Position numbers and translations under genes: made by a program. Positions 7,289-15,875 of a stretch of 47,475 bases of DNA are shown here, in pieces. The stretch covers positions 1-47,475 of the forward strand of contig WQZP01000019.1 of the NCBI GenBank assembly GCA_009780675.1, in the 5' to 3' direction. The notes below the pieces were generated by a model. It did no database searches. It was not told the DNA's origin and saw nothing but the letters and a program-made list of their open reading frames with translations. This stretch comes from Spirochaetaceae bacterium (GTDB lineage Bacteria > Spirochaetota > Spirochaetia > CADAEX01). Every line of letters starts with the position of its first letter. Positions within the stretch are counted from its first letter, which is position 1.

Positions 7289-7860
7289 TTATTACCTCCT
7301 GCGCAAGAATCCAAAAGATTTTCTATTACTTCCGGATATGTCGCATACTCAAGGTTATGTATTTTTTTTTCGATTTCTTCAATAGGTTCGCAAATATTTC
7401 TTATAAAAGATTCTTGCCTTATGACCGGCCCGGTATCCATTCCACTATCTACATAATGTACTGTGATGCCAAGCTCTCTGTCGTCAGACGCATAACTTTT
7501 TTCAATAGCATGAGTTCCGGGGTATTTAGGTAAAAGTGATGGATGGATATTTACAATCCTGTTTTTATATTTTTCTACAAACATGGGCGACAGGAGCCTC
7601 ATAAATCCAGCCAAAGCAATAATATCGACTTTTTCTTTTTCAATTATTTTTATGATTTCTTCCTCTGCAGATTCTTTAGTTTTTTCAAAATATGAAACAT
7701 AGTAGCTATTTATTCCAAGATTTTTTGCCCGCTCAAATGAATATGCTTTTTTCCTGTCGCATATCATGCATGGTATTGTATGCTTTGTTTTTAGTATTTT
7801 TTCGGCAATAACCTGAAAATTTGAACCGTTGCCGGAAGTAAATACCGCAAGTCGTGCCAT
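7285..7860 (-). CDS. purN: Phosphoribosylglycinamide formyltransferase
   Basis: A 191-residue PurN, the folate-dependent GAR transformylase that follows PurD in purine synthesis. The phosphate-binding loop is TSGNGSNFQVI. The catalytic region is IVNIHPSLLPKYPG, with the conserved Asn and His, followed by HYVDSGMDTGPVI containing the catalytic Asp. The length is close to the usual 190-215. It starts immediately after purM ends (adjacent bases, no gap) and overlaps purD by 4 bases, so the three are almost certainly one transcript. Confidence 0.95.
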   Translation of the reverse strand: MARLAVFTSGNGSNFQVIAEKILKTKHTIPCMICDRKKAYSFERAKNLGINSYYVSYFEKTKESAEEEIIKIIEKEKVDIIALAGFMRLLSPMFVEKYKNRIVNIHPSLLPKYPGTHAIEKSYASDDRELGITVHYVDSGMDTGPVIRQESFIRNICEPIEEIEKKIHNLEYATYPEVIENLLDSCAGGNN

Positions 7861-8820
7861 TTACCTTAATTCGCCAATAACATTTATTTCGATTCTTTCT
7901 TTTCTTGCAAACGAAAGAAGGTTATTTACATTTTCCTTATGAGCGACAAGGGCTATTCCAATACCCATATTAAAAACTTTTCGCATTTCTGATTCTGCTA
8001 TTCCGCCATCTTTCATTATTTTTTTAAAAATATCCGGAGTTTTCCATGAAGAATAGTTAAAACTGGTGCTTAAAGTGTTTGGTATTGTCCTCTTTAGATT
8101 ACTCTCAAGTCCCCCGCCTGTAATATGAGCAGCTGAAAGGATCATATCTGTTGAGATGAGTTTTTTTAGTTCTTTGACATAAATTTTTGTTGGTCTTAAA
8201 AGAGTTGCTCTGCCCACTTTATCTTTTTCACCTATTATTTTTCTTGCAAGTGATAATCCATTTGAGTGAATTCCTGATGACGGCAGACCAAGTATTACGT
8301 CACCTCTTTTAATTTCATTTTTTTTAGGTAGCATTTTATCTTTTTCTACGATTCCCACACAAAAACCTGCAAGGTCATAATCATCTTCCTTGTAAACATC
8401 AGGCATTTCCGCTGTTTCTCCGCCTGCAAGGATACAATCGCTATCTTCACAACCTTTAATTATACCTTTAATAATTTCTTTTAGTATTTTCTCATTTATT
8501 TTTCCACATGCTATATAGTCAAGAAAATTAAGAGGCTCTGCTCCGCAAACAATAAGATCATTTACACACATGGCAACAAGGTCTATACCTATTGTGTCAT
8601 ACATATCAAATTCTTTAGTCAGAAGCAGTTTTGTTCCAACCCCGTCTGTTGTAGAAAGAAGCACAGGATTTTTGTATTTTGAAATATCAAGCTCTATTCC
8701 GCCGGCAAATCCACCAATCCCTTTTGAAACAGCTTTAGATTTTATAGAAGCTATAAATTGCGCGAATTTGTCGCCTCTATCTATACTAACACCTGCTCCG
8801 GCGTATGTTTTTATGCTCAT
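7861..8820 (-). CDS. purM: Phosphoribosylformylglycinamidine cyclo-ligase
   Basis: A 319-residue PurM (AIR synthetase), which closes the imidazole ring of FGAM using ATP. It starts MSIKTYAGAGVSIDRGDKF and has the family blocks STTDGVGTKLLL, LDYIACGKIN and GGETAEMPDVY, plus the C-terminal FNMGIGIALV. The ATG at 8820 is chosen over an 18-codon longer frame because AGGAG lies just upstream on the minus strand and the family begins there. It sits 11 bases after purF and directly before purN. Confidence 0.95.
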   Translation of the reverse strand: MSIKTYAGAGVSIDRGDKFAQFIASIKSKAVSKGIGGFAGGIELDISKYKNPVLLSTTDGVGTKLLLTKEFDMYDTIGIDLVAMCVNDLIVCGAEPLNFLDYIACGKINEKILKEIIKGIIKGCEDSDCILAGGETAEMPDVYKEDDYDLAGFCVGIVEKDKMLPKKNEIKRGDVILGLPSSGIHSNGLSLARKIIGEKDKVGRATLLRPTKIYVKELKKLISTDMILSAAHITGGGLESNLKRTIPNTLSTSFNYSSWKTPDIFKKIMKDGGIAESEMRKVFNMGIGIALVAHKENVNNLLSFARKERIEINVIGELR

Positions 8821-8831
8821 TTGTTCTTCTC

Positions 8832-10217
8832 CTAAGTTTCGACTGAATAGCTGCCTGTAAAGCAGTTGTTGCAAAAATCTTCGTAATTTTCAACAACCCC
8901 TTTTAATCTTTCTATAGAAAGAAATCGGACACTATCTGCGCCAATATGGTGTGCAATTCCTTCTGGTGTCATTCTGTTGGAAATAAGCTCTTCTGTTGTT
9001 GGAATATCTATCCCAAAGTAGCATGGATGTTTTATTTCCGGAGAAGAAAGCCTTAAATGTATTTCCTTTGCTCCTGCTTCGCGCAAAACTTTTACAATAA
9101 GCCTGGCTGTTGTTCCCCTTACAAGAGAATCATCAATAAGAATTATTCTCTTATCCTTAACTACATCTTTTACAGGATTAAGTTTCATTCTTACCATAAG
9201 TTCACGTTGTTCTTTTGTTGGTAATATAAATGAACGGCCAGTATAGTGGTTTCTCGAAAGCCCATATTCCAGAGGAAGCCCTGATTTTTCAGAATACCCC
9301 AGCGCAGGGCTGTTACCTGAGTCAGGCACTGCCATTACAATGTCTGCTTCGACTGTTTCTTCTTCTGCGAGAGCTGTGCCCATTTTTTTGCGCATGATAT
9401 GGACTGATTTTCCAAATACTGATGAATCTGGTCTTGCAAAGTATATTAGCTCAAAAACACAGTAATTGCGGGAGGTTACTTTTGCGAAAAATTCAGACCT
9501 CATGCCATGTTTGTCAACAGTAATGATTTCTCCGGGCTCAACTTCTCTTACATCAAATATCCTTAGTATATCGAGCGCGCAAGTTTCAGAAGCAAAAACT
9601 ACAAGATCATCTTTTTTGCCAACATATAGAGGCCTAAAACCGTGCGGGTCTCTTACTGCAATAAGGGAATCATCCTTTATCATTGTAAAGCAGAATGCCC
9701 CTTGAAGCATATTAAGAGTATCAAAAAGAGCTTTTCTGAATTCTTTTTCTTCGGATATTGCTAAAAGATGAAGTATTATTTCTGTATCAGTTGTGCTTTG
9801 GAGTATTGCCCCTTTATCAAAAACAAGTTTTCTTATTTTTTCTGCATTTGATAAAGCCCCATTATGTGCTATTGCTATATCCCCTTTGTTTGAAACAGCA
9901 TGTATTGGTTGTACATTTTCAAGCTTGTTTAAGCCTGTTGGAGAGTATTTTACGTGACCTATTCCAATATTTGAATGGGTCTCAATTTGGAGATATCTTG
10001 AAAGAACAGTTGGAACCATTCCCAAATCTTTGTATGTTTTTATGCTGCCATCTTTTAAATAAGAAATTCCTGCCCCTTCCTGCCCCCTGTGCTGTAACGC
10101 AAAAAGAGTGTAGAAAAGTTTTTCTGGAATGTTTCGGGGAGTTTCGGAATATATACCCGCAACCCCGCAAAAATGTCTTGGTTTTGAATAAATGTCTTCC
10201 ACATAAATAGATAACAC
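8832..10217 (-). CDS. purF: Amidophosphoribosyltransferase
   Basis: A 461-residue PurF, which makes 5-phosphoribosylamine from PRPP and glutamine, the committed step of purine synthesis. The glutaminase domain begins at the nucleophile in HFCGVAGIYS, Cys17 from this start, so a propeptide of about 16 residues must be removed. The glutaminase block LQHRGQEGAGISY follows. The PRPP site is IILIDDSLVRGTTA, and the C-terminal region has RLSSPEIKHPCYFGID, in which this family can place Fe-S cluster cysteines. The start is not certain: GTG at 10217 is used here, and an in-frame GTG at 10202 would give a shorter propeptide. It is third in the six-gene minus-strand run. Confidence 0.95.
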   Translation of the reverse strand: MLSIYVEDIYSKPRHFCGVAGIYSETPRNIPEKLFYTLFALQHRGQEGAGISYLKDGSIKTYKDLGMVPTVLSRYLQIETHSNIGIGHVKYSPTGLNKLENVQPIHAVSNKGDIAIAHNGALSNAEKIRKLVFDKGAILQSTTDTEIILHLLAISEEKEFRKALFDTLNMLQGAFCFTMIKDDSLIAVRDPHGFRPLYVGKKDDLVVFASETCALDILRIFDVREVEPGEIITVDKHGMRSEFFAKVTSRNYCVFELIYFARPDSSVFGKSVHIMRKKMGTALAEEETVEADIVMAVPDSGNSPALGYSEKSGLPLEYGLSRNHYTGRSFILPTKEQRELMVRMKLNPVKDVVKDKRIILIDDSLVRGTTARLIVKVLREAGAKEIHLRLSSPEIKHPCYFGIDIPTTEELISNRMTPEGIAHHIGADSVRFLSIERLKGVVENYEDFCNNCFTGSYSVET

Positions 10218-10271
10218 TCTATAGGAACATTAGTCAAGCGCGCAGCAAAGTAATCCATGCCAGGAAGAATT

Positions 10272-11252
10272 TTATTTCATAAGTTCCGATAATACTGTTT
10301 TATATTCATCCATGGAATTGCATTGCACGATTTTATTTCTTATTGCAGCGCCCCCTTTTATCCCTTTTGTATAAGAACAAAGGTGCTTTCGCATCTCTTT
10401 TATTGCAATTTCGCTTCCTATATATTTTTTAGCCAAATCAAGGTGTTTTATGGCTGCATTAACTTTTTCTTCAAGAGTTATTTCCGGAAGAACCCCATTT
10501 TCTGCAAGAAATTTTATTTCTTTAAATATTTGAGGCCTCCCAATAGCTCCGCGCGCTATCATAACTCCATCGCAACCTGTTTCTTTTAGCATATTAAGGC
10601 AATCTTGCGGTTCAAAAAGATCACCCGAGCCTATAACAGGAACATCAATAGATTTTTTTAACTCTTTTATTTTACTCCAGTCAGATTTTCCTGAATATCC
10701 CTGGGTCTTTGTTCTTGGGTGCAGCGTGACCATTGCAGCTCCGCTTTTAACTGCTATTTCTGCTGCTTTTATAAAGGAAATGTTCTCAAAATCCCACCCA
10801 GAGCGTAGTTTTACTGTAATAGGGATATCTGTTGCTTCTGTAAGCGCTTTTACGATTTCTCCAATTTTATCTGGATTTCTCATAAGAGCAGAACCTGCGC
10901 CTGTTTTTGTGATTTTCGGAACAGGGCAACCGCAGTTAAGGTCAATAATCAGTGGTTTAAAATCAATAATATCCTTAATGGAAGCAACTGCGCTTTCCCA
11001 TGATGAAGAAAAAATTTGAACAACATAATTTATTTCATTTTCAGCTTTATAGAGGATTTTTTTTGTTTTTAGGCTTTTTCTTGCAAGAGCTTCGCTTGAA
11101 ACCATTTCTGTATAACAAAGATTACTTCCATAATCTATGCAAATATGTCTGAAAGCAGCATCTGTAAACCCTGCCATTGGCGCTAAAAATATATTTCCCG
11201 GAATTGTTATCCGGGAACCTATTTCAATGGTGTGGAGCAAATTTTCAGGCAA
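10272..11252 (-). CDS. dusB: tRNA-dihydrouridine synthase, DusB type
   Basis: A 326-residue FMN enzyme that reduces uridine to dihydrouridine in tRNA D-loops. The N-terminal barrel has IFLAPMAGFTDAAFR. The catalytic cysteine is in DLNCGCPVPKITKTGAGSAL, and the FMN/phosphate region is PVIGSGDLFEP followed by GVMIARGAIGRP. The C-terminal helical tRNA-binding part ends near residue 326. The start codon is TTG at 11252 with GAGGG upstream. It lies between tatD (38-base gap) and purF (54-base gap) on one strand, an arrangement that probably reflects operon drift more than shared function. Confidence 0.92.
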   Translation of the reverse strand: MPENLLHTIEIGSRITIPGNIFLAPMAGFTDAAFRHICIDYGSNLCYTEMVSSEALARKSLKTKKILYKAENEINYVVQIFSSSWESAVASIKDIIDFKPLIIDLNCGCPVPKITKTGAGSALMRNPDKIGEIVKALTEATDIPITVKLRSGWDFENISFIKAAEIAVKSGAAMVTLHPRTKTQGYSGKSDWSKIKELKKSIDVPVIGSGDLFEPQDCLNMLKETGCDGVMIARGAIGRPQIFKEIKFLAENGVLPEITLEEKVNAAIKHLDLAKKYIGSEIAIKEMRKHLCSYTKGIKGGAAIRNKIVQCNSMDEYKTVLSELMK

Positions 11253-11290
11253 ATTTCAGGCCCTCTGATATTTTTTAAAATAATTTTGAT

Positions 11291-12073
11291 TTATAAGCCT
11301 TTTTCTTTGATTCCAAAGGCTGCAAAGCTGTTTTTGTAAAAAATATCCGCAGCTTCTTCCAGATCAATATTTCTCATTTCTGCAATAAACTGCGCAGTTG
11401 AATGTAAATATGCAGGTTTATTTCTTTTCCCTTTGTATTCAGAAGGGACCATAAAAGGGCTTTCTGTTTCAATAAGCATCCTTTCGATAGGCATATTTTT
11501 TACAGTATCATGAAGGTTTTTCGCATTTCTATATGTAACATTCCCTGCAAAAGAGATAAAAATATTAAGATCAAGCGCTTTTTTAGCATATTCCCAATCT
11601 TCGGAAAAACAGTGCAAAATACCCCCTTTTGGAGGCAATTTTTGCTTTAATATTTCGAAAATATCACTTCCTGCTTCCCTATTATGAATGATAACAGGCA
11701 GGTCATATTGCTGAGCCATTTCAAGTTGTTTAATAAATAATTCTATTTGTGATTTTTTGTCTCCAAACTTCCGATAATAATCTAGACCTATCTCACCAAT
11801 GGCAACTATGCGGTCATATTTGACGCCAAGGTCTATTTTTTGTTCCCATTCTTTGCCAGGATGGGCAACTTCAGAAGGAGAAACACCTATACTATGATAG
11901 ATGTTTGTGGCGGTTTTAAGATTTTCATAAACAATGAAAAAGTCATGAAGGCTATTGCATATACTCACTATATGCTCCACTTTTTCATGTTTTGCTTCCT
12001 GAATGATAATGAGTTGTTCGATAGGGTCTTCGTTAATAAGCCCTATATGAGCATGAGTATCAAAAAATTTCAT
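11291..12073 (-). CDS. tatD: TatD-family metal-dependent deoxyribonuclease
   Basis: A 260-residue TIM-barrel hydrolase. The metal-binding HxH is FFDTHAHIG, at residues 6-8 (HAH). The family markers GEIGLDYYRKFG, PVIIHNREAG, GILHCFSED and LIETESPFMVP follow in order, giving the expected metal ligands Glu, His, His and Asp/Glu. Members act as 3'-5' exonucleases or general DNases; the YcfH/TatD subtype cannot be decided here. It is first in the tatD-dusB-purFMND run, starts at ATG 12073, and is driven by a clear promoter (complement of 12129-12157). Confidence 0.9.
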   Translation of the reverse strand: MKFFDTHAHIGLINEDPIEQLIIIQEAKHEKVEHIVSICNSLHDFFIVYENLKTATNIYHSIGVSPSEVAHPGKEWEQKIDLGVKYDRIVAIGEIGLDYYRKFGDKKSQIELFIKQLEMAQQYDLPVIIHNREAGSDIFEILKQKLPPKGGILHCFSEDWEYAKKALDLNIFISFAGNVTYRNAKNLHDTVKNMPIERMLIETESPFMVPSEYKGKRNKPAYLHSTAQFIAEMRNIDLEEAADIFYKNSFAAFGIKEKGL

Positions 12074-12128
12074 AATTCACCACTTTTAATTGATTATTTT
12101 AATAATGAAACTGCCTTCTACGGAAAGA

Positions 12129-12157
12129 AGGATAACATGAAGTATATCAGAGGTCAA
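12129..12157 (-). promoter_or_regulatory. Promoter of the tatD-dusB-pur operon
   Basis: Minus strand: TTGACC (complement of 12152-12157), 17-base spacer, TATCCT (complement of 12129-12134). It is back-to-back with the plus-strand promoter starting at 12165; the two -35 boxes are only 7 bases apart, so one bound regulator could affect both. Confidence 0.6.
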
Positions 12158-12164
12158 CATATAT

Positions 12165-12193
12165 TTGACAAATATTGCCCAACGTGCTATTCT
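12165..12193 (+). promoter_or_regulatory. Promoter of the LytM peptidase / bactofilin genes
   Basis: TTGACA at 12165-12170, a 17-base spacer and TATTCT at 12188-12193. The expected start of transcription is near 12200, just ahead of the AGGAG ribosome site for the gene starting at 12220. Confidence 0.7.
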
Positions 12194-12219
12194 CATTTTA
12201 TTAAAGACAGGAGAAAGAA

Positions 12220-13239
12220 GTGTCCCCATTAAGTAGTTATAAAGAAGCGGAATCAAGTTTTGTTGGTAAAATAACAAAACTTTTAAGCGCAATAACAATG
12301 AAAACATCATCAGCATTCAATAATATGATGGATGCTGGAAAACAACGTTTTACTGTAATGCTTATTCCTCACTCAGAGAAAAAAATATTTAATTTTCGAA
12401 TATCAGTTTTTTCCCTTATTGTAATTGTTTTTCTTATGAGTTGTATGCTCACATCCTTTGTTATATTTACAACACAGTTTAAAGGTATGTCGGGTCTTAT
12501 TAAAACGCGCTCTGAAACTCTTGAAAAAAGAGAGACAGATATTGAAATAATAAGGGATCAGATTGCAGAGCTTAAAAGAGTATCAAGGGTTTTTGAAGCA
12601 TCTCTTTTAAATACACTTGGCATAAGTAATACAACTTCCAGTAGTGCAAGGGCTCAAGGCAGCGATTTTATCTCTTTTTTCTCGAACAATCGATCGCAGG
12701 AAGAGCTTTTATTACGCGAACTTGAGGATTTAAGGAATTTAAGTCATTTTCTTCAAAACTCAGTTGAGTCGCTGGAGCAGGTAAGAGAACTTCTTGCAGC
12801 TCAGGGCGATTTGCTTGTTGAGCTGCCAAGTATATGGCCGGTTCAAAATGGAAGAGGCAGAGTTACAAACACCTTTGGCCCCGCAATACACCCATTCACA
12901 AAACAGTGGTATCTCCATAGAGGTATAGACATTGCGTACGCGAGGGGAACTCCTATTGTCTCTACTGCAAATGGAAAAGTTATTGAAAGAGGATTTGATG
13001 TTACAGGTTTTGGAAATTTTGTTGTTATAAGACATATGTATGGATTTTTTACACAATATGCCCATCTGGATCAGGTATATGTTCGGGAAGGTCAAACAGT
13101 TAGGCAGGGGCAGGTTATTGGAACAATGGGTAATACCGGGCTTTCTACAGCGCCGCACTTACACTATGAAGTCAGAATAGGTTCGCAAGTTGTTGACCCT
13201 GAAAGATACCTTAATATAAGAGGCAGGTCTGGTAATTGA
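12220..13239 (+). CDS. M23-family (LytM) murein hydrolase or hydrolase activator
   Basis: A 339-residue membrane-anchored cell-wall protein. One transmembrane helix lies at about residues 62-85, followed by a periplasmic coiled coil at about 95-130 and 160-205. The C-terminal LytM domain has HRGID (H233, D237) and HLHYE (H313, H315), the four zinc ligands, all intact, so endopeptidase activity cutting peptidoglycan cross-links is likely. The start codon is GTG, supported by AGGAG 6-10 bases upstream. It is followed within 35 bases by a bactofilin gene, a common pairing in which the bactofilin scaffold localises the hydrolase to shape the cell. Confidence 0.9.
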   Translation: MSPLSSYKEAESSFVGKITKLLSAITMKTSSAFNNMMDAGKQRFTVMLIPHSEKKIFNFRISVFSLIVIVFLMSCMLTSFVIFTTQFKGMSGLIKTRSETLEKRETDIEIIRDQIAELKRVSRVFEASLLNTLGISNTTSSSARAQGSDFISFFSNNRSQEELLLRELEDLRNLSHFLQNSVESLEQVRELLAAQGDLLVELPSIWPVQNGRGRVTNTFGPAIHPFTKQWYLHRGIDIAYARGTPIVSTANGKVIERGFDVTGFGNFVVIRHMYGFFTQYAHLDQVYVREGQTVRQGQVIGTMGNTGLSTAPHLHYEVRIGSQVVDPERYLNIRGRSGN

Positions 13240-13272
13240 TTCTCTATTTGGTAAGAAAAGGCAGGAATCTAA

Positions 13273-14154
13273 ATGAGTTATAATTTTGTTGAAAATGGAG
13301 CGTTTGTTAACTCCATTGTTGGCGAAGGTACCAGACTAACCGGCGAGCTGGATTTAAACGGGCTTTTAAGAATAGATGGCGATTTTATAGGGACAATAAG
13401 AACAACCGGAAAAGTACTTATAGGCAAAAATGGCAGGGCAAAATGCACAATAACCGCAAGCACTGTTGTTATTGGTGGTGCTTTGAAGGGTAATATCTAT
13501 GCTTCAGAAAAAATTATAGTACTTTCTTCGGGAATAATTTTTGGTAATATTTATACTCCAAAGCTAATTGTTGAAGAAGGGGTAATTTTGGATGGTAATT
13601 GCACTATTAAGAGCAATTATAAAGAGAGTATTGATTCATTAAAAGCCCCCGAAGCTGCAATTATTCCAGGCAATAATACAGAACCAGAAGCTGCAAGTAC
13701 TTCGAGCAGCAATACAGAATCAGAATCTACAAGTTCTTCAAGCAGTTATACAGCGCCAGAATCTACAAGTTCTTCAAGTAGCTATACAACGCCCGAATCT
13801 ACAAGTTCTTCAAGTAGTTATTCAACGTCCGAACCTACAAGTTCTTCAAGCAGTTATACAACGTCCGGATCTACCAGCTCTTCAAGTAGCTATACAACGG
13901 CCGAACCTACAAGTTCTTCAAGCAGTTATACAACATACGGATCTACCAGCTCTTCAAGTAGCTATACAACGCCTGGATCTACAAGTTCTTCAAGCAATTA
14001 TACAACACCAGGACCTGCAAGCTCTTCAAATAATAGTATAAACCCGGAAAACTATGAAGAACAAAGAGAGAATTCAGGTTTTTCTGCACAATATGAAAAA
14101 GAATTAGACGAAAAAACTCTTAGCGAAAACATAACAAGGGGCCCTCTTTTATAA
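13273..14154 (+). CDS. Bactofilin with long Ser/Thr repeat tail
   Basis: A 293-residue protein. Residues about 10-120 form the bactofilin (CcmA) beta-helix core: VGEGTRLTGELDLNGLLRIDG, then repeated GNI and IDG-type turns. Bactofilins polymerise without nucleotides into membrane-associated filaments that set curvature or place cell-wall enzymes. The tail (about 135-260) is nine 12-residue units such as ESTSSSSSYTTP, encoded by 36-nt repeats, and the last 30 residues are charged. Such a low-complexity tail is not typical of bactofilins and is expected to be disordered. It follows the LytM gene closely, so joint control of cell shape is likely. The exact ligand of the tail is unknown. Confidence 0.88.
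   Translation: MSYNFVENGAFVNSIVGEGTRLTGELDLNGLLRIDGDFIGTIRTTGKVLIGKNGRAKCTITASTVVIGGALKGNIYASEKIIVLSSGIIFGNIYTPKLIVEEGVILDGNCTIKSNYKESIDSLKAPEAAIIPGNNTEPEAASTSSSNTESESTSSSSSYTAPESTSSSSSYTTPESTSSSSSYSTSEPTSSSSSYTTSGSTSSSSSYTTAEPTSSSSSYTTYGSTSSSSSYTTPGSTSSSSNYTTPGPASSSNNSINPENYEEQRENSGFSAQYEKELDEKTLSENITRGPLL
13723..14046. repeat. 36-nt coding tandem repeat, nine copies
   Basis: Units begin at 13723, 13759, 13795, 13831, 13867, 13903, 13939, 13975 and 14011. The units at 13831-13902 and 13903-13974 form a 72-nt higher-order repeat (one GAACCT-type unit then one GGATCT-type unit), which points to a recent duplication of two units. The period is in frame, so copy number can change without frameshift. 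Confidence 0.93.
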
Positions 14155-14201
14155 AAAACAGCTTATCAATGTTGTTGTTCTAAATATAAAAAGTATTATT
14201 T

Positions 14202-14714
14202 ATGGAAAGAATTGATCCAGCTACCGGCAACCGTAATTTAAGAAACGATAGTGGAAAAAAAGTTGGAAAAAAACAAGGAAGTTTTTTAGGTTTTTTTGAC
14301 GCAACACAAGCGCCTGATGCAAGTATAACAGAAACAGATTTTTCTTATTATCTCTCTTATGCTGTTGATGAAAATGTTTCTTTGGAAACTCTTCTTGATG
14401 ATGTACATTCATGTGGTGAAAAGCTTGTTGAGAAACCTTTTATTTCAAATATCAAGGAATATAAGCAGGCTGTAAGGCGTTTTTTGGCGTATGTTGTAAA
14501 AAACGCATTTTCTGCAGAAAGTGAAATAAACAAAAAAAAATATGTAAAAAACGGATTACCTTGTGTTGATGAAAAAAAATGGACAAATATTAAAATTGTT
14601 GATGAAAAACTTGAAAAGTTGGCTCTTTACATAGTGCAAAATCAAAGAGGGCAATTGACTATTCTAAAAAAAGTTGAAGAAATAGAAGGTATCCTTATAG
14701 ATTTAATGAGATAG
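14202..14714 (+). CDS. yaaR: YaaR-family protein (DUF327)
   Basis: A 170-residue, mostly helical, cytoplasmic protein. It fits the YaaR family by length and by the C-terminal block AYVVKNAFSAE, KIVDEKLEKLALYIVQNQ and ILKKVEEIEGILIDLMR. The molecular function of YaaR is not established. In Bacillus the gene neighbours yaaT (ricT), and here too ricT is the next gene on the same strand, 67 bases on, which strengthens the call. There is no clear Shine-Dalgarno at ATG 14202. Confidence 0.78.
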   Translation: MERIDPATGNRNLRNDSGKKVGKKQGSFLGFFDATQAPDASITETDFSYYLSYAVDENVSLETLLDDVHSCGEKLVEKPFISNIKEYKQAVRRFLAYVVKNAFSAESEINKKKYVKNGLPCVDEKKWTNIKIVDEKLEKLALYIVQNQRGQLTILKKVEEIEGILIDLMR

Positions 14715-14781
14715 CTATTTTCAATCTCATCTGAATAAAAAACTATATAGGGGTGCAAGATATTACATTTAGGTGATTTAA

Positions 14782-15711
14782 ATGAATGAAGATATTATAG
14801 ATAGTGAAATATTTAAAGAAGATATTATAGAAGAAACAGGGGCAGCAGATGAATTGCCACAAGATCTTCCTGAAAAACTTGTAAAAGTTAAATTTGTCCA
14901 TTCAAATGAGACAGAATTTTGTGAGTATCCAGAGGATTTTACTGTTTCTCATAAAGAATATGTAATTGCAACAGGCAAATATGGCAGAGACCTTGCTACA
15001 GTGCTTGGTGGATATCTGTTAAGTACTGAAAAAGAAAAAATAAAAGGGATAAGATCTGTTCAGACAATAGTCAGAAAAGCAACTTCTGCAGATATGGAAA
15101 AACATAAGCAGAATTGTGAAAAAGCAGAAGAAGCTTTCCGTATTTGTAAAGAAAAAATACATAATCATAAACTGGATATGAAGCTCATTTCTGCTCATTA
15201 TCTTTTAGAAGAACCCAAAGTGCTTTTCTTTTTCTCTGCAGATACCAGGGTTGATTTTAGAGAACTTGTAAAAGATTTAGTATCTGTATTTAGAATAAGA
15301 ATAGAACTAAGACAGATAGGGGTAAGAGATGAGTCCCGTGTTATAGGTGGAATGGGGGTATGTGGCAGAGATTTTTGCTGCCATGGACTTACAGACAAAC
15401 TTACCCCAGTATCGATAAAAATGGCAAAAGATCAAAATCTTTCGCTTAATTCCATGAAAATATCAGGTCCCTGCGGAAGGCTTTTGTGTTGTCTTTCTTA
15501 TGAGTGTGATTTTTATCAGGAAGAAAGAAAAAAATTCCCTGTGGAAGGGACCCGTGTTTTTTTAGGGCAGGCAGCATATAGAGTTATAGAGATAAATATC
15601 CTGACAAAAACAATAAAAATCGAAGGCCCAGATGCAAATATTATTAATGCTAAATTAAACCAGTTAAATTTTGATACAAAATCAAATTCATGGAAATTAT
15701 CTGATGTTTAA
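14782..15711 (+). CDS. ricT: PSP1-domain protein RicT (YaaT)
   Basis: A 309-residue protein with the PSP1 domain. The Cys-rich signature is GMGVCGRDFCC at about 190-200, then ISGPCGRLLCCLSYE at about 228-242. In Bacillus RicT, with RicA (YmcA) and RicF (YlbF), forms an iron-sulfur complex needed for RNase Y-dependent mRNA maturation, biofilm formation and competence. No RicA or RicF homologue is visible in this window, so only the RicT part can be claimed. The acidic N-terminus (1-30) is poorly conserved in general. It follows yaaR. Confidence 0.88.
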   Translation: MNEDIIDSEIFKEDIIEETGAADELPQDLPEKLVKVKFVHSNETEFCEYPEDFTVSHKEYVIATGKYGRDLATVLGGYLLSTEKEKIKGIRSVQTIVRKATSADMEKHKQNCEKAEEAFRICKEKIHNHKLDMKLISAHYLLEEPKVLFFFSADTRVDFRELVKDLVSVFRIRIELRQIGVRDESRVIGGMGVCGRDFCCHGLTDKLTPVSIKMAKDQNLSLNSMKISGPCGRLLCCLSYECDFYQEERKKFPVEGTRVFLGQAAYRVIEINILTKTIKIEGPDANIINAKLNQLNFDTKSNSWKLSDV

Positions 15712-15781
15712 TACTCCAGGCAAACTTGGGGAATAATAGATTTTGTTTTTTAATGGGATGAAGGATATACCTGTAACTACC

Positions 15782-15810
15782 TTGACACCTGGGGTTGATG
15801 TTATTATATT
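15782..15810 (+). promoter_or_regulatory. Promoter of the zinc-ribbon gene
   Basis: TTGACA at 15782-15787, a 17-base spacer and TATATT at 15805-15810. The leader between here and 15876 contains a short bulged hairpin around 15832-15850 (CCCGCGA paired with TCGCTGGG). Together these suggest a strong, independently transcribed unit. Confidence 0.7.
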
Positions 15811-15875
15811 AATTATTAGTATTATATTTTTCCCGCGACATTCGCTGGGATATATCTTGATGATTGGAGGAAAAA

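Noticed and set aside
6017-10210. Plus-strand ORFs opposite the pur genes
   Set aside because: They are antisense to well-identified purD, purN, purM and purF and have no recognisable protein content.
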